64,000 bases of DNA from Mytilus galloprovincialis (taxonomy: Eukaryota; Mollusca; Bivalvia; Mytilida; Mytilidae), in NCBI RefSeq assembly GCF_965363235.1, contig NC_134838.1, positions 16,834,441-16,898,440 on the forward strand. Reading direction: 5' to 3'. The notes under the pieces are model-generated. The model was given only the letters and a program-made list of their open reading frames with translations, was not told where the DNA came from and did no database searches. Position numbers and translations under genes: made by a program. Positions 1 to 11,915 of this stretch are shown here, in pieces (position 1 is the first letter of the stretch; each line of letters opens with the position of its first letter).

Positions 1-1239
1 TCAGAAAAGAAGATGGAAATGTGAAAGTTTCCGTGTGTCAGGTGCAACAACATACGAACAGCTAACATGCCTCGTCAGGGTGGAAGCTAAAAAGTCCACG
101 AAAATTTGATTTAAAGCTTTTATTCGTTCCAACAAAGTTATTGAGATTTTGTTGAGGATTCATTTTAACCATCTACGACAACAAGAATTTTTTTTTAGAA
201 TTTACAGCTCTTCTATAAATATATGCGGAGCGCTAACAAACATGTCTATGCGGCATATGCTTTGATCATTGTTGAAGCATCAATGTACGGGGCATTTAAT
301 ATCTTACTAAAGTAATAAAACTATTCTTATTTTAGATACTATACATTGTTATCTGATATTGGACGAAAGATGTTGCCCTTTTATGTAATTATGTAATACA
401 AGTTACGATCATTTGAAAACACATATTAAACAGCCAAATGGATGCACAAGAGCTAAAATAGGAGTCATAGATCCTATTGACAACAATTATCTGCCCAATT
501 TTATTGATTTTGTAACATTTGTTTCAAATATGACCAACTTTTTATCCAAAATCACCAGCACCGTATCAGGACCCACCAACACAATAAAAGGACCCACCAG
601 CACAGTATCAGGACATGAATAAATTGAGAAAATTCTAAATTTTAATAAATTGCAATGTTTTTTTACAAAATAGTTTTGTCGTGTGGATTGCGGTATAAAA
701 AGCGGACTCTATGAGCATTTTTGTTTTATTTTTTCAGTTCTAGATTTTCTGAAAATGAGCATTTTTGTGTTACGCTTACTGAAACAGTTTAGAGAGTCAA
801 CTTTTTAATGGTTTACATATGAACCCATAAGAAACAAAATTGAAAAATCTCAACTGTTTTCTTCCATTTTTTATGAGTGAAAACGTCAAAAATCATCATT
901 TTCGTCTTTGTTTACATTTTTTCACTGATCACCAGCACCCGTCAGGACCGAATCACCAGCACAGAACGTTCTCTCGCAGGACAACCATACCCACCGTGAT
1001 TTTGGTACTGTTATTTTTAGCAATAGAAACTATCAAAGTTGTTCATGGAAAACTCCTTTTTTCATTACAAAGTATGTTACATATTAAAACCATTATTATT
1101 ATGTTAAATACGACCAAACACCATATGTAGCTAATGCTAGAATTGAACAGTGAGGTTTCCATCTAGAAATTACGCTTCTTATTCACGAAAACCATTTCAG
1201 ACAAATGAAAAATTGGGATCCGTTTAACTTCGACATAGA
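1..1239. other. Intergenic, no gene recognised
   Basis: AT-rich sequence with only short open frames that have no recognisable domain, splice context or composition bias. The only structure is the 21-bp repeat at 553-615 and a related CACCAGCAC-containing stretch near 930-965. Confidence 0.5.
553..615 (+). repeat. 21-bp tandem repeat, 3 copies
   Basis: Three consecutive 21-bp units share the pattern CACCARCAC followed by RTAWMAGGAC. Further CACCAGCAC words occur near 930-960. The units keep a reading frame rich in Thr, Ser and Pro, but nothing else supports coding. Confidence 0.7.
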
Positions 1240-1590
1240 ATGGTAGCTCATCCAAATACTGTACATGTATGCAGATACTATTTACACCACTGCGTCGATG
1301 ACACTGCTGGTGAACGTTTCGTCCTGATGGTATCAACAGCCCAGTAGCCAACACTTTTTATAAATCTACTTTGCTTGCAAAAGTATGTTATATTAGAAAT
1401 ATTTAGGATTTTCCTATCCCAGGCATAAATGACCTTAGACGTATTTGGCACAACTTTTTACTTGTTTTTGGTTTCTCAACTTTTTTTTTTTATATTTGAG
1501 CTTAAATGATGAGTGTTATGAAGACGAAACGCGCGTATGGTGTATCAAATTATTATCCTGGTTCCTTTGATAACTATTATTAAAACATTT
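1240..1590 (-). repeat. GGTACC-ended dispersed repeat, near full length
   Basis: Read on the minus strand this matches the copy at 41519-41885 over most of its length. It shares the GAAACGCGCGT block (1528-1540), the GGCACAACTTTTT block (1448-1460), the CCTATCCCAGGCATA block and the CTGCTGGTGAACGTTTCGTCC block. Its outer end reads CTGGTTCCTTTGATAA, a decayed form of the GGTACC-containing end. Five or more copies exist in the window. Confidence 0.8.
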
Positions 1591-4302
1591 TGACACTTTA
1601 CTATCATAATTCATCATTTGGATTTAACTTTCACAGTTAAATTCATTTGAAATGGTTAGGAGTTCATTGACTATTACAATTTTTTTTAACGTTTCAAGAA
1701 AAGATAGGTTTTGTTGAAGAAACACAGAAATATAGATAGAAGGGTTAAAAAAAAATCCAAGTCAAGTAATGAGTTGAAAATTCGAACACATTCTGCATAA
1801 TCTTGTTTTTACATTTTTTTTCATTGAATAGCATTTCATTTTTGAAAATGTTATTTTGAACTTTAAGTGAATGAACTGAAACCCACGGAAACAATGGCAT
1901 TTTAAATATAATTAAAATATTAACCCTTTCACAGTTTTCCTATTGTTTTAGTTAATAATAAAACGTATGGTTCAAGGAAGGACATGTTTACTTTGCCAGT
2001 TAAACTGGCTAAAAGCAGAACTAATTATCAGCAATTTACAACAATGAGTAACAACTAGCACCTGTAATATTTTACCGTACAACTTATACAGTAGCAAAAT
2101 TTACAATTGCATGAAGTTATGGTATCTTTCATTCCTCTTTTATACATTCTTGCATAGATTTCCTTAGCCATTATTGAGGTTATGTTCTTGAATTTGGGTC
2201 CACAATGCTCTGAGTTTGGGTAGAGTCGCGTGTATGTTGTACACAATAACACGCCTGGTATCTTTGAAGAAGTTTTACTTTCAGAATAACATTTAAACTA
2301 CTCATAACATCAAAACTACCAATTTATAGAATTATAACGCGTATGGTATACTTTTGCAAATTTGAATAGGAAAAATGAAAAAGGACATCATATAAATTTG
2401 GTTCGTTCGAAACACTTTAATCTTTATGCTAAATATGCCAAATAATTTTAGATTTCAAAGATGTTCACAACATTAGGAGCTATATGATTAGTTTTCAAAG
2501 GAACCAGGATTATAAAAGGTTCATTAGAAGAGTTGAAAAATCTACACAAGGTCATTTTTGACATTTTTGTTGGAATCTTAGTTTAGTTGTTTCTTCTAAC
2601 AGCGAAGTAAGGCTATAAATCATCTTAGTGCCAAAGCACTGTTAACAAAGTTGGTGACGTACCGATGAATAAATATATCTCTTAATAAATTGACGAGTCC
2701 AAAACGTTTATGTAGATTTACCTCTATCAGGAACATTCAACCACAATCACCCCTATACAACCAAGACAAGCCAAGACGGTTTCATACTTTATAACATAAC
2801 AAAATGGATTTAGAACCTTAAGTGTGTTATCTAATAATTCAGTACCAAAACACTGATTACTGAGCTGATGATTACGTCAGGAAATCGCAGTCCATCAACA
2901 ACGATTTGTGCATTGGTGATCTGTGACACAGAATTTCTATACAAATCATGATTGCGCCAGTAACATTTTGAACGGGTGATTTCAACTCCACATTTATGAA
3001 CCTTTATGCCAATAGCATTCTTGTTAGCAGCAAAACTCAGCAAATCTCAAAATCGAATAAACCAAATAGGAATGACATTTTCTTTATATCCCGTCTGAAT
3101 TTCTAGCCTTATTTGAATAATACTTGACATGAATAAATTATAGAAGGTTATTTATTCAAATCCCAATTTGATATTTATTTAAATATTCCTCATGATAGGT
3201 ATTTTTCTTTTTTTCCCCTTTCACAATAGGAAGTTCAGCTAATAGAAGGGAAACAGTGATGATAAATAACATAAGCCTAATAAAGAGAAAGGTTTTCTTA
3301 CGTTTAAGTATATGGGAGAGCTTATTAGACTTATTTACAAACTGATCGAAAACAATGGAAAATGATAACATTCCTTGAGTATTACATTTGATAGACTTTA
3401 AACAAGCTGCCAACGCAGTATAATGATCTTTTATATTAGAGGCATTGTATTTTAATGACTTTTATCATGTCTGTGAGATGAGCAGAGACATAATACTATG
3501 GTGTCTATATTTAATATTAGACATTAACGTATTTTAACAGGAATGATATGTCAGGTATACATCAAACTGTTACCACTCTAAAATATCTGAGTTCATCCTT
3601 ACTTTTATAAGATTTTATGTTCCGCATTTATTATTTTACTGCGTAGTTTATTTTTAATATCTGTTTGTGTTTTATTGCATCTTTATTCTGGTCATGTTGT
3701 TGTTTGGGTTTAATTGTGTTGTAATCTTGCACTGTCTCTTAGTGGTGTTTTTTCGTCTCCTCTTTAAATCCGAAACTGATTTTAGAGAAAACCCAAAATG
3801 TTTATAACTCAAAAGGATTAAAGTCAATTATAAGACTCTGTTCTCGTTTTGTATAGCAGAAACGAACGATTTCTTCCATCTTCGTTATATCCATCCTTTC
3901 ACAGAGGATCAACATGTCAAACTTACATCTACTGATAATAATAACATATGGATATCAGTTTAATTTTCATTCGTCTTCAGTGTCATCGTTCTTCTTATCT
4001 AGACTTTTCCTCGAGCCTAGACGTTTCTGATTTTCGGGTGTCCGTCCCATTTTTCACAGTCGAACTGTAAAGCAAGTATCGAAACCTTGTTTTATTTTTA
4101 TTGATAATGCTTGTATGTTTTTTAAAAGCTATTTAGGAAATAATACATAAAATAAGATATAGGAAACTCATTTTCATTCATTTTATTCCTATTTCTGAAT
4201 TTTTATTCTGTATATGATATGGATAAATATATTAATCTTGTCAAACATTTGACAACATTGAAAATACATTTTGAAAATACAAACAAAGATTATGTTTCAA
4301 TT
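1591..4302. other. Intergenic, 3' side of the GPCR gene
   Basis: I see no coding exon here. A scrap resembling the end of the GGTACC-ended repeat (AAAGGAACCAGGATTATAA) lies near 2495-2515. Several AATAAA words on the minus strand between 4070 and 4310 could serve as polyadenylation signals for the GPCR gene. Confidence 0.4.
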
Positions 4303-4307
4303 TTATT
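4302..4307 (-). terminator. Candidate poly(A) signal overlapping the GPCR stop codon
   Basis: On the minus strand the stop TAA lies inside the hexamer AATAAA. Other AATAAA words follow downstream, so which one is used cannot be told. Confidence 0.3.
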
Positions 4308-7300
4308 GTTTTGTTTCAAAAAGACTGTCGTTTGAAGCAAATTCCTGTAATTTGCCTAGACAAGATGCCACCCTGCTTGCTCGGATTGAATGACGCATAA
4401 TAGTTGAGTTCGAATGTGTACTTATTCTTGGTGAACATTCTAATGAACCAGCATCTTCAATCGGTGTAAGCAAAGATTGAGAATTTTCGCCTAAACGTGT
4501 TGATCTGCTGTGTAAAGTATGTCTTCTTTTTAATGGGCTGTTTTTCTTACATTGTTCTGATACCCAAGCCTGTGGTAATATTTTATGAACCAAAGACAAG
4601 TTGTAGCTTAAAGTTGGGACTGTTTGACGTCTTACACAAAAGCTATCTGCAGAATCTGTTGACCCATATCGCGATGTGCTTCCAATTGTAACCGATCCAA
4701 GAGAAATTCGGCTTGTTATCATAGATCTATTGTCAGACAGGGCAATACTTGGGGATGAAGCAGGCCATCCAGATCCAATACGAACAAAAACAGATTCCGA
4801 ACTGCTTGTAATGGAACTTCTTACTGGTATCCCATTTTCGAGATTTCTTCTTCCTGCAAATTGATTAAGATCTTTTCGGGGTGTTGCTGTTTCCATTTGG
4901 ATGTCACATGAAAAGGAAGACACGATAGACTCTCTTTTGGAATCAATAACATTCTCATTTGGAACTACATGAACGTGGATATTCATTTCTTGTTCTTGTA
5001 TCAGGAACTTTGGTATTTGAACTGATGATATGGGCTCATTCCTCGGTTGAATGGTAGGCTGTATTATACGGAATGGTTCACTCGAAGCTACTGCAATTCT
5101 GTGTTGACGAAACAAGAGCTCCAACACTTGTCTTCGCATTGGTTTACTCATCAATAACAAAATGCTTGGCTGAAGTAAGCTTGCAACGCCTGTAAGAAAT
5201 AAACTAATTCGCAGGAATTCATCTTTTCCTGCATTCGTGGAACGGGAAATATTTTTCAGCATAAATGATGTTGCGATTAACGTAGCTAAAATTACCTGAA
5301 GGATAGATAATGCCTTTGTTGACCTTCTTAAGTTTCCCAATGCTGTAATTTCAGACAAGTGATTAACTGAAAATCTGCAAGGTTGGTGCACATTATTTGA
5401 TGACCTCATGCCAAACAAATTTTCTGTAGTTGAGGGTCGATGCATATTTATGGGTTCGATTCTATGGTGGATGTAAACTTTCCATACAGCAAAAATTGAC
5501 AGCAGAATACAACAAAAGCACGGACCAACTGTAGTCAGTATCCCAATTACAAAGGACAGTTCATCTTTGATAATGTCACAACTGAACAATCCTGGTGCAA
5601 AGTAGATGGGATCTCTCTTTATGAACAAAACACTTAGCACAGCTCCTATTAAAAATAACAAAGTAGAAGATTAACTCATGCATGATCAACTCTATTTTGC
5701 ACAATTAACATAATACAAATCACGGATATGACTAACTGTGATGCAATCTTGACTCTGTTTTTTTTTTTATTGTCTATCATCACCATCAAATCCACGATTG
5801 ACATGTCTGACGTGTCATATTGAATTGTTTGAATCCCCAAATGGTCGACTGATACAATTAAATTGAAATTAAAACAACAGCTACCTCAGGACTCATTGGG
5901 ATTTTTAAATTATTTTTTTTTTTTTGCTTCCTGAGGTCTGCTAGTAATAAACTAGCTTCCTACAACCCACCACACGGGTGTATAAGACTCCCTGACACTC
6001 TGACTTGAGGTTTCCTTAATTCTGAGTGACCGATGCATGTTGCATATCGTGTCAATTGTGAATTATGTTACTTTTCCTTGACTATATACTTAATCACTGA
6101 CATGAAACACTCTTTGTAGTAAATTTTCAGTATGTTTTTGGATTCTAAACATGCTCACAGTCTTAACTCAAAGGAAAATATCTTGGATAACGACTTAAAA
6201 AAACGATTAATATCGCCTGGTCCGAGCTATCAGCGGGCCGAATTACCTTAATATTTATATATTGATATAAATACTATCATGTTACACTAAGCAAAAATTG
6301 AATTCTGCATAGCAGTTGTTAGAAGTATTTAATTGTAAATTATTTTTTTCTAGAGAACATAAAAATGCAAATTACCTGATAATAAAAACATTCCAATTAA
6401 CAGTCGGCCAAAAACTGATTTCAGACGATCGAAGCGACATCTAGCCACAGCAGCATATCTACAAAACAAACCACCGATTAATGTTGGAGACCATTCCATT
6501 ACCAGAAGATTTACACCTATGTTTTTTTTTTATAAACTTATGTTTTATATTCATTTTAGTAGGAATATATCTGTAAACAAAGCATGTAATGTGCAAGGAA
6601 ACACACGTTAAAAAACAAATTGAATGGTTATTTACAGCTAATTATGCGGTATTTTGCTCATTGTTGAAAGCGGAAGGTGACGTTGTTAACTTTAACGTCA
6701 TTTACTCTCTGATGGAGAGTTGTCTGAGTAGTAATCATTTATACATTTTCTTACTTGTACACTACAGCTAAGGTGGATTTTGCTTTGTCCACCCGTCCAC
6801 AGTGGGAGCGGGCACCGGGTGGGCAAAATTTCTAGCTTGTCCACTCTGCCCACCCATAGGAGTGGGCATACAATTTCCTCTGTTTAATAAAAAAAACTTG
6901 CAAGTACAATCAATTTAAAAAAAGCAGATAAGCATTTGTAATCAATATTTTCACCAAAAAAAAGATTATAATTGGAGTGGGCACAGGTGGGCTGTCCACA
7001 GTGGGCCGATGGAAAAAGCAAAATCCACCTGGGCTGTTGTGTATATTGACTCATCAGATCTTTACAATTAATAGCAAATGACAAAAGACAAAACACGAAG
7101 TACCAATCTAAGAGAACTCACAATTACGGAAAGTTTACTCAACAAATAAATAGACTATCGAATATTTTTTTTCTAAAGTACGTTATATTTGTAATAAACA
7201 CATTTATTAATAACTCGAATTTAGTTTTGCTTAATTTGCCCTGTTAATGAATATATGTGTATATACTGTTAACGCAAGTTCATAGATTAATCATTATTGG

Positions 7301-8707
7301 GCTAAATTTGAGATGAATTATATGTACATGTATAAGTATTTCCTTACCTTTCTATAGAGTGGCACAATAGTAGAAGCGATGTGGTTGTTAGGAATACATT
7401 TCCCAAAAAACCTTGGAATTGACACAGTACTTTATATTCCAGCCATGTTTTGTGCAGCATAGTAATACAGGGTGGCAAAACTAAGAAGAGTCCAGTAAAA
7501 CTATTACAAACAGTCAACGCTTTCAGCCAATTTCCTGAAAACATATAATATTATCATTGTCAAAACTACTTTGTATAAAAACACTGGAAACTAATCTGAA
7601 AAATCTGAAACGTTACCTAAGTAAATCGTTGTGTTTATTCTAACATGTGTCATATTCGTGAGTAGCACATACAATAGTTTTATTGTTGCATTGGCGTTTT
7701 TTTTTTTTTTGTTGCACTTCAGTGTTTCTGTTGTTCCGTTGTTTTCCTTTTATAGTTGATCTGTTTCCCTGGACTTAGTTGGTAGCATGAGTTTGTTTTT
7801 CTCTCTATCGATTTATGACCTTGATCAGCGGTATAATACTGTTGCCTTTATTTATATAAGAGAAAAATATTCAGTTTATGTAATAACCAAAAGGTAAGTC
7901 TGTTCTCGAGAAGAACAAGATTTGTTAATTTTTCTTATTTTTTTTTCCATATTGAAACAGGAACGGCTTGTCTTACCGCAGCACCTGTGATCCCTCTTCA
8001 GTATCTTTTTTCGGGTTTGTGTCCTTTGTCCAATTGTTCGATTTCTGACTGTCGTTTATTTTTTTGTCTGTTACCCTTCTAAATCACTTGGTATATTCTT
8101 AATTTTCTTATTCAAATCATTACTTCTAACAGACCATTCAACAAAATTTCTTACAAATCGTTAAATTTTCATAAGTTCACAAAAATTTGGAAAAATATAT
8201 CATATGATATAACCAACCTGTAGTACTGTTCAGATTCTTCTTATAGATAGTGTACAGTAGACATATATTCCCCGATTCCGACACCAAAAATGAGAGAAAT
8301 AGAAAAACACCCAGCAAACCATCCTCAAACTCGAGCTGAAATATAAAGTCATAGAAATCATGAATTACCATTACATACGAGGATAAATTTAATCGTTATG
8401 CTTTTAACTTGATTGTTTTTTTATCGGTAAAACATCTAGTATTAATATAATATTGAATAATAAAAGCACGAACAAGAAAGAGACTTACTGATTTGAATTT
8501 ACATAACTAATATATAAAGAAACAAGCAATGTCATCTACAGTTTGTGTTGCTCAGTTTTAAAAGGTGCATTCAGAATAATAATGAAAATATTTTTGATAA
8601 TTATAATAACCAAAGTGAATGAAACGTACTAAATAATGCTGAAATAGTTTTATTATTTTATCAAGGAAAATTACCTTTCTGTCTAGCGTGACTTCAGTCT
8701 TGTTCAT
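4303..8707 (-). CDS. Class A (rhodopsin-like) G protein-coupled receptor, orphan, 587 aa, five exons
   Basis: Coding exons on the minus strand are 8707-8675, 8335-8218, 7534-7348, 6458-6376 and 5645-4303. Each has GT/AG borders and the phases match (0, 1, 2, 1). The start MNKTEVTLDRK is an 11-residue extracellular tip with an N-glycosylation site (NKT). TM1 is about residues 17-41 with the Gly-Asn pair at 33-34. TM2 is about 57-77 and TM3 about 88-110, followed by ERY at 112-114. TM4 is about 129-152, TM5 172-195 with Pro182, TM6 250-271 and TM7 285-306. Cys88 and Cys163 are the expected TM3-ECL2 disulfide. The usual NPxxY of TM7 reads QPSIL (299-303), and no CWxP is seen in TM6. A Ser-rich cytoplasmic tail of about 280 residues follows. 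The ligand is unknown; exons and fold are secure, the subfamily is not. Confidence 0.88.
6640..6765 (+). repeat. Old Penelope-like element tail fragment
   Basis: The words ATGCGGTATTTTGCTCATTG, TTGAAAGCGGAAGGTGACG and GAGAGTTGTCTGAGTAGTAA match in order the terminal 150 bp of the tail at 29105-29240. It is strongly diverged, therefore old. It lies in the GPCR intron between the ERY-containing exon and the TM2-TM3 exon, antisense to the gene. Confidence 0.7.
6771..7030. mobile_element. Short inverted-repeat element (MITE-like), 260 bp
   Basis: The ends are inverted copies: AGGTGGATTTTGCTTT on the left and AAAGCAAAATCCACCT on the right. Inside, GTGGGC/GCCCAC blocks repeat in both orientations. 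There is no coding capacity. It follows the tail fragment at 6640-6765 within 5 bp. No clear target duplication was found. Confidence 0.7.
7690..7853 (+). repeat. Dispersed repeat with the CAATCGATTTATGAC block
   Basis: It shares the ordered blocks TTCAGTGTTTCTGTTGTTCC, ATCGATTTATGACCTT and GCGGTATAATACTGTTG with 9785-9950 and, inverted, with the 88-bp units at 51108-51380. It lies in a GPCR intron. Confidence 0.75.
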
Positions 8708-9107
8708 TCTGTCTTTAGATGTTGAAAATAGTATTGGCTACCTTATATACTCTTCCTTTTCTTCTAGGTGTTAATTTATTGATATGACATTTAACTTTCT
8801 TTAAACCATATCTTGGTCAAGCCAGAGCATCAAACTATCATTAGCACATTACCTGCGTTGGCATTTTATTTTTCATATTGTATTTCGTCAAATATATGAT
8901 AGTATCTATGTGACAGGTTTTGCAGACCCAAAATACTATGAAATTTGCATAGAACGTAATTCATATACGTTTCACATATATCAGTTTTCTAATTTTATCG
9001 ATTTTTTTTTCTATCTTTCTTTCAACTCACACTTTGCATTCATCTTTGATACATCAACATTGGTTTAAAACTTGATCTTTATTGACAGAAAAAAAAAACT
9101 TATAGAT

Positions 9108-9370
9108 AATATTAGAATAGAACACCGTATATAACTTTCACCAACACGGAACTATAAAATTACAAACTAAATCAAACCAAAAACCTAACTTAAAAAACAT
9201 ATCACGGATACGTACTAGGTGCGACACGATGAACATAATACTTCTATGAACAAAGCAGATGAAGACAACATAAAAGTAATTCATAATGAAAACGACCATG
9301 ATGGCAAAGGTGAACGTCATTTTTTTAGACGACAGACTACTCTATGAACAAATAAAAAGAAAACGACAAA
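9108..9370. repeat. Diverged direct duplicate, copy 1 (partner 10443-10700)
   Basis: Shared blocks with the partner include AGTAATTCATAATGAAAA, GACCATGATGGCAAAG, CACGATGAACAT and CTATGAACAAATA. Copies are about 1335 bp apart and clearly aged. No coding or terminal structure identifies the family. Confidence 0.65.
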
Positions 9371-9654
9371 AGAAATGCCAATAAACATTTATTAAAAAAG
9401 GAAAACTACATAGACGAAATAACAGTCAAATACTTTAAATACGATAACCAATCTGTGATCACATGTTAAACACAAACTGAAAACAAAACAGTGGATTTAA
9501 CCATCTAGGCCTATCAATTCGATATGTAATGATCATTTGAAGACTATGTTTAGACCTTTAACGAAAGAATCAAACGACATAAAATGAGATATCTGACACA
9601 GGAAACTTTGTTCGTTTACCTATTTTTAATAACACTCAAATTGATTCTTTATTG

Positions 9655-9950
9655 TGCATCTTGGTTTGGCTAGCCACAAAACCAGATTTAATCCACCATT
9701 TTTTCTTAAAATGTCCTGTACCAAGTCAGGAAAAGTTGTTATCTCATAGTTCGTTTCTGTAAGTGGTGCATTGTCGTTTGTTTTTTGTTCACTTCAGTGT
9801 TTCTGTTGTTTCGTTGTTTTCCTCTTAAAGTTCATGTGTTTTTCTCGGTTTTGGTCATGTGTTTTTCTCGGTTTTGGTTTGTTACCCAGATTTGTTTTTG
9901 TCTCAATCGATTTATGACTTTCGAACAACGGTATACTACTGTTATTTTTT
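9655..9950 (+). repeat. Dispersed repeat, longer copy
   Basis: It begins with the inverted form of the GACTTGGTACAGG/TTTAATCC block seen at 21590 and 48750 and continues into the CAATCGATTTATGAC block seen at 7800 and, inverted, at 51240. It therefore joins two blocks that occur apart elsewhere, showing they belong to one element. A 23-bp stretch (GTTTTTCTCGGTTTTGGT plus flank) is duplicated near 9838-9880. Confidence 0.7.
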
Positions 9951-10442
9951 TGTTTCAACTTCGACTGAAATTTACTTGAATGACGTTGTAAAAGAGGAAC
10001 AGATTGCAGAGTTGCTCGAAATACATGTGCAGAATGTGTAAAAAATTGTTTTGTTAAAAAACGGAGTGCTATTTATAACAACATAACAATGGCTCAATCG
10101 TACGTTGTGTCTGTAAAGCTTTTTTCAAACGCAGACATTTGTGTAACGGACATCAGTTAAAACGTGCTCTACAATAAAACGTGATCGTGATGCTGTTACC
10201 ATTAATTTATGTTCCTAATTTTATCTCAATGTATTTATATGAAATTCTGTCATTCAATTCACACTCCGTCTTTTGACATTTCTTAAATATTTAATCTATA
10301 TCAAGCAATCCTACTCATAACATATCACGTAATAATCAAAAGATCAGACAAACTTTCTTTGGCTTAAGTATTGAGCTGCATACGTCAAAACAAAACAGCT
10401 TGACATGTGCAGATATCATCCACAATTGAAACAAAAAATGAA

Positions 10443-10700
10443 GATTTAGATTAGAATAGAAGACCGAACACAACTCACACCGAAATGGAACCATCAAATT
10501 ACAAACCAAATTAAACTCATATCATAACTTAAGAAATGCAATGGTTACATCTAGATGTGGCATGATGAACATGATTATGTCCATCCGCAAAGCAGAAAAA
10601 AAACAAACAAAAAAAGTAATTCATAATGAAAATGACCATGATGGCAAAGTACAACTGAGTGAGTGAGCTATAAACAAATACCGGAAACAGTCAACATAAG
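10443..10700. repeat. Diverged direct duplicate, copy 2 (partner 9108-9370)
   Basis: Same block order as the partner: TTAGAATAGAA, ACAAACCAAATTAAAC, ATGATGAACATGATT, AGTAATTCATAATGAAAA, GACCATGATGGCAAAG. Confidence 0.65.
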
Positions 10701-10937
10701 TTTAAAACTTATAGTATAAGAAACGTAAAAATAGGACAAAGATTTCAAAACGAGAATATCTTAGGAATGACATGTTATCCTTTATAAAAAATAATCGATC
10801 TTCGAATCGCTAGAAGATGTTTCTTACAATATAAATTTAAAACTTTTCCTGTTAAAATAATTTTCATTTTTGTTTGTAAGTGGACTTTAAAATTTACAGT
10901 TTGACACATATTTAATATAAATATATATACATGTATC

Positions 10938-11379
10938 ATAGGTGGCACGGTAGTATTTCCTGGCCCATAAGGGATAATGATAGCCTTTTTAGAATTTTCA
11001 CCACTTTCTAACACTGCAAAAAATTCTACATTCACAGTTAACTGAGGTACTTTCATTTTACTATTCAGAAATGAATTTAAATATGTATCATGACCGTTTA
11101 CTTTTTTTGCTATTTTCAAAAACCTAAGGCCACTAGTACTTTTAGGTCTTTTATGGTGCAGTGAATACAAAATTAAAAAAATTCTCAAAAATTCATTTTC
11201 ATCTGTATGTAAAATTATTTCATATTTTTCTACACCTGATTCATCCCTCAGTTTGGGAAAGTATGTTCAGTTGATACTGTATTTTTTGTCCAATCACACT
11301 GTTTAGATACATTAACCTAAGTAGGGTACACAAAAGAGCAACCTAAATTCTGGAATGCAAATACTACCGTGCCACCTAT
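10938..11379. mobile_element. Non-autonomous inverted-repeat DNA element, 442 bp
   Basis: The left end ATAGGTGGCACGGTAGTATT is matched by the inverted right end AATACTACCGTGCCACCTAT. The interior is AT-rich. A 137-codon open frame on the minus strand overlaps the left end but resembles no family I know. A target duplication is not certain because the flanks are AT-rich. Confidence 0.7.
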
Positions 11380-11726
11380 ATGTTTACGACAAATAAAATA
11401 TTAGGCTATTCATCAATAACATTGGTTGACTTAAATTGCGTACTTTAGTTTTTTCACACTTTTGTTCTCGGTAGATAGGCGGATTTTGAGTTTCGTTTAC
11501 AGTTCAGAGTTATTGATATGATGTGTAGCGATCTTTGAAAAGCAATCACAACAAATAGTGTGTGGAGATTTTGTAACCATTCAACAGTTTGATAAAAAAA
11601 AAATGTTTGAAAATGAAAAATCATTCTTATGTTTTTGAATATTTAACCACAATGGTAATTGATCAATTTTCTCGTATTATTTTTGTTTTAATTTCTTTGA
11701 TTTTTTGGGGAGTCTGGCGATACACG

Positions 11727-11915
11727 GTTAATCAAAAGAAAATCAGTGATATGAGATATAAGATTGTATAAAAATTCACCCCAAATGATTCAAAACTGTT
11801 CTGAAGAGTTATTGACTGTTTTTTAGATTTTTTTTAATGTTAATCAAAAGAAAATCAGCGATATGAGATATAATATTGTATACCAATTCACCCCAAATGA
11901 AGAGTTATTGACTGG
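11727..11915 (+). repeat. 112-bp direct duplication (second copy partial)
   Basis: The block from GTTAATCAAAAGAAAATCAG through CACCCCAAATGA recurs 112 bp later with few changes. Both copies end near GAAGAGTTATTGACTG. Confidence 0.75.

Noticed and set aside
10775-11188. 137-codon minus-strand frame as a gene
   Set aside because: It crosses the border of an inverted-repeat element and has no domain, splice context or homologue that I recognise.
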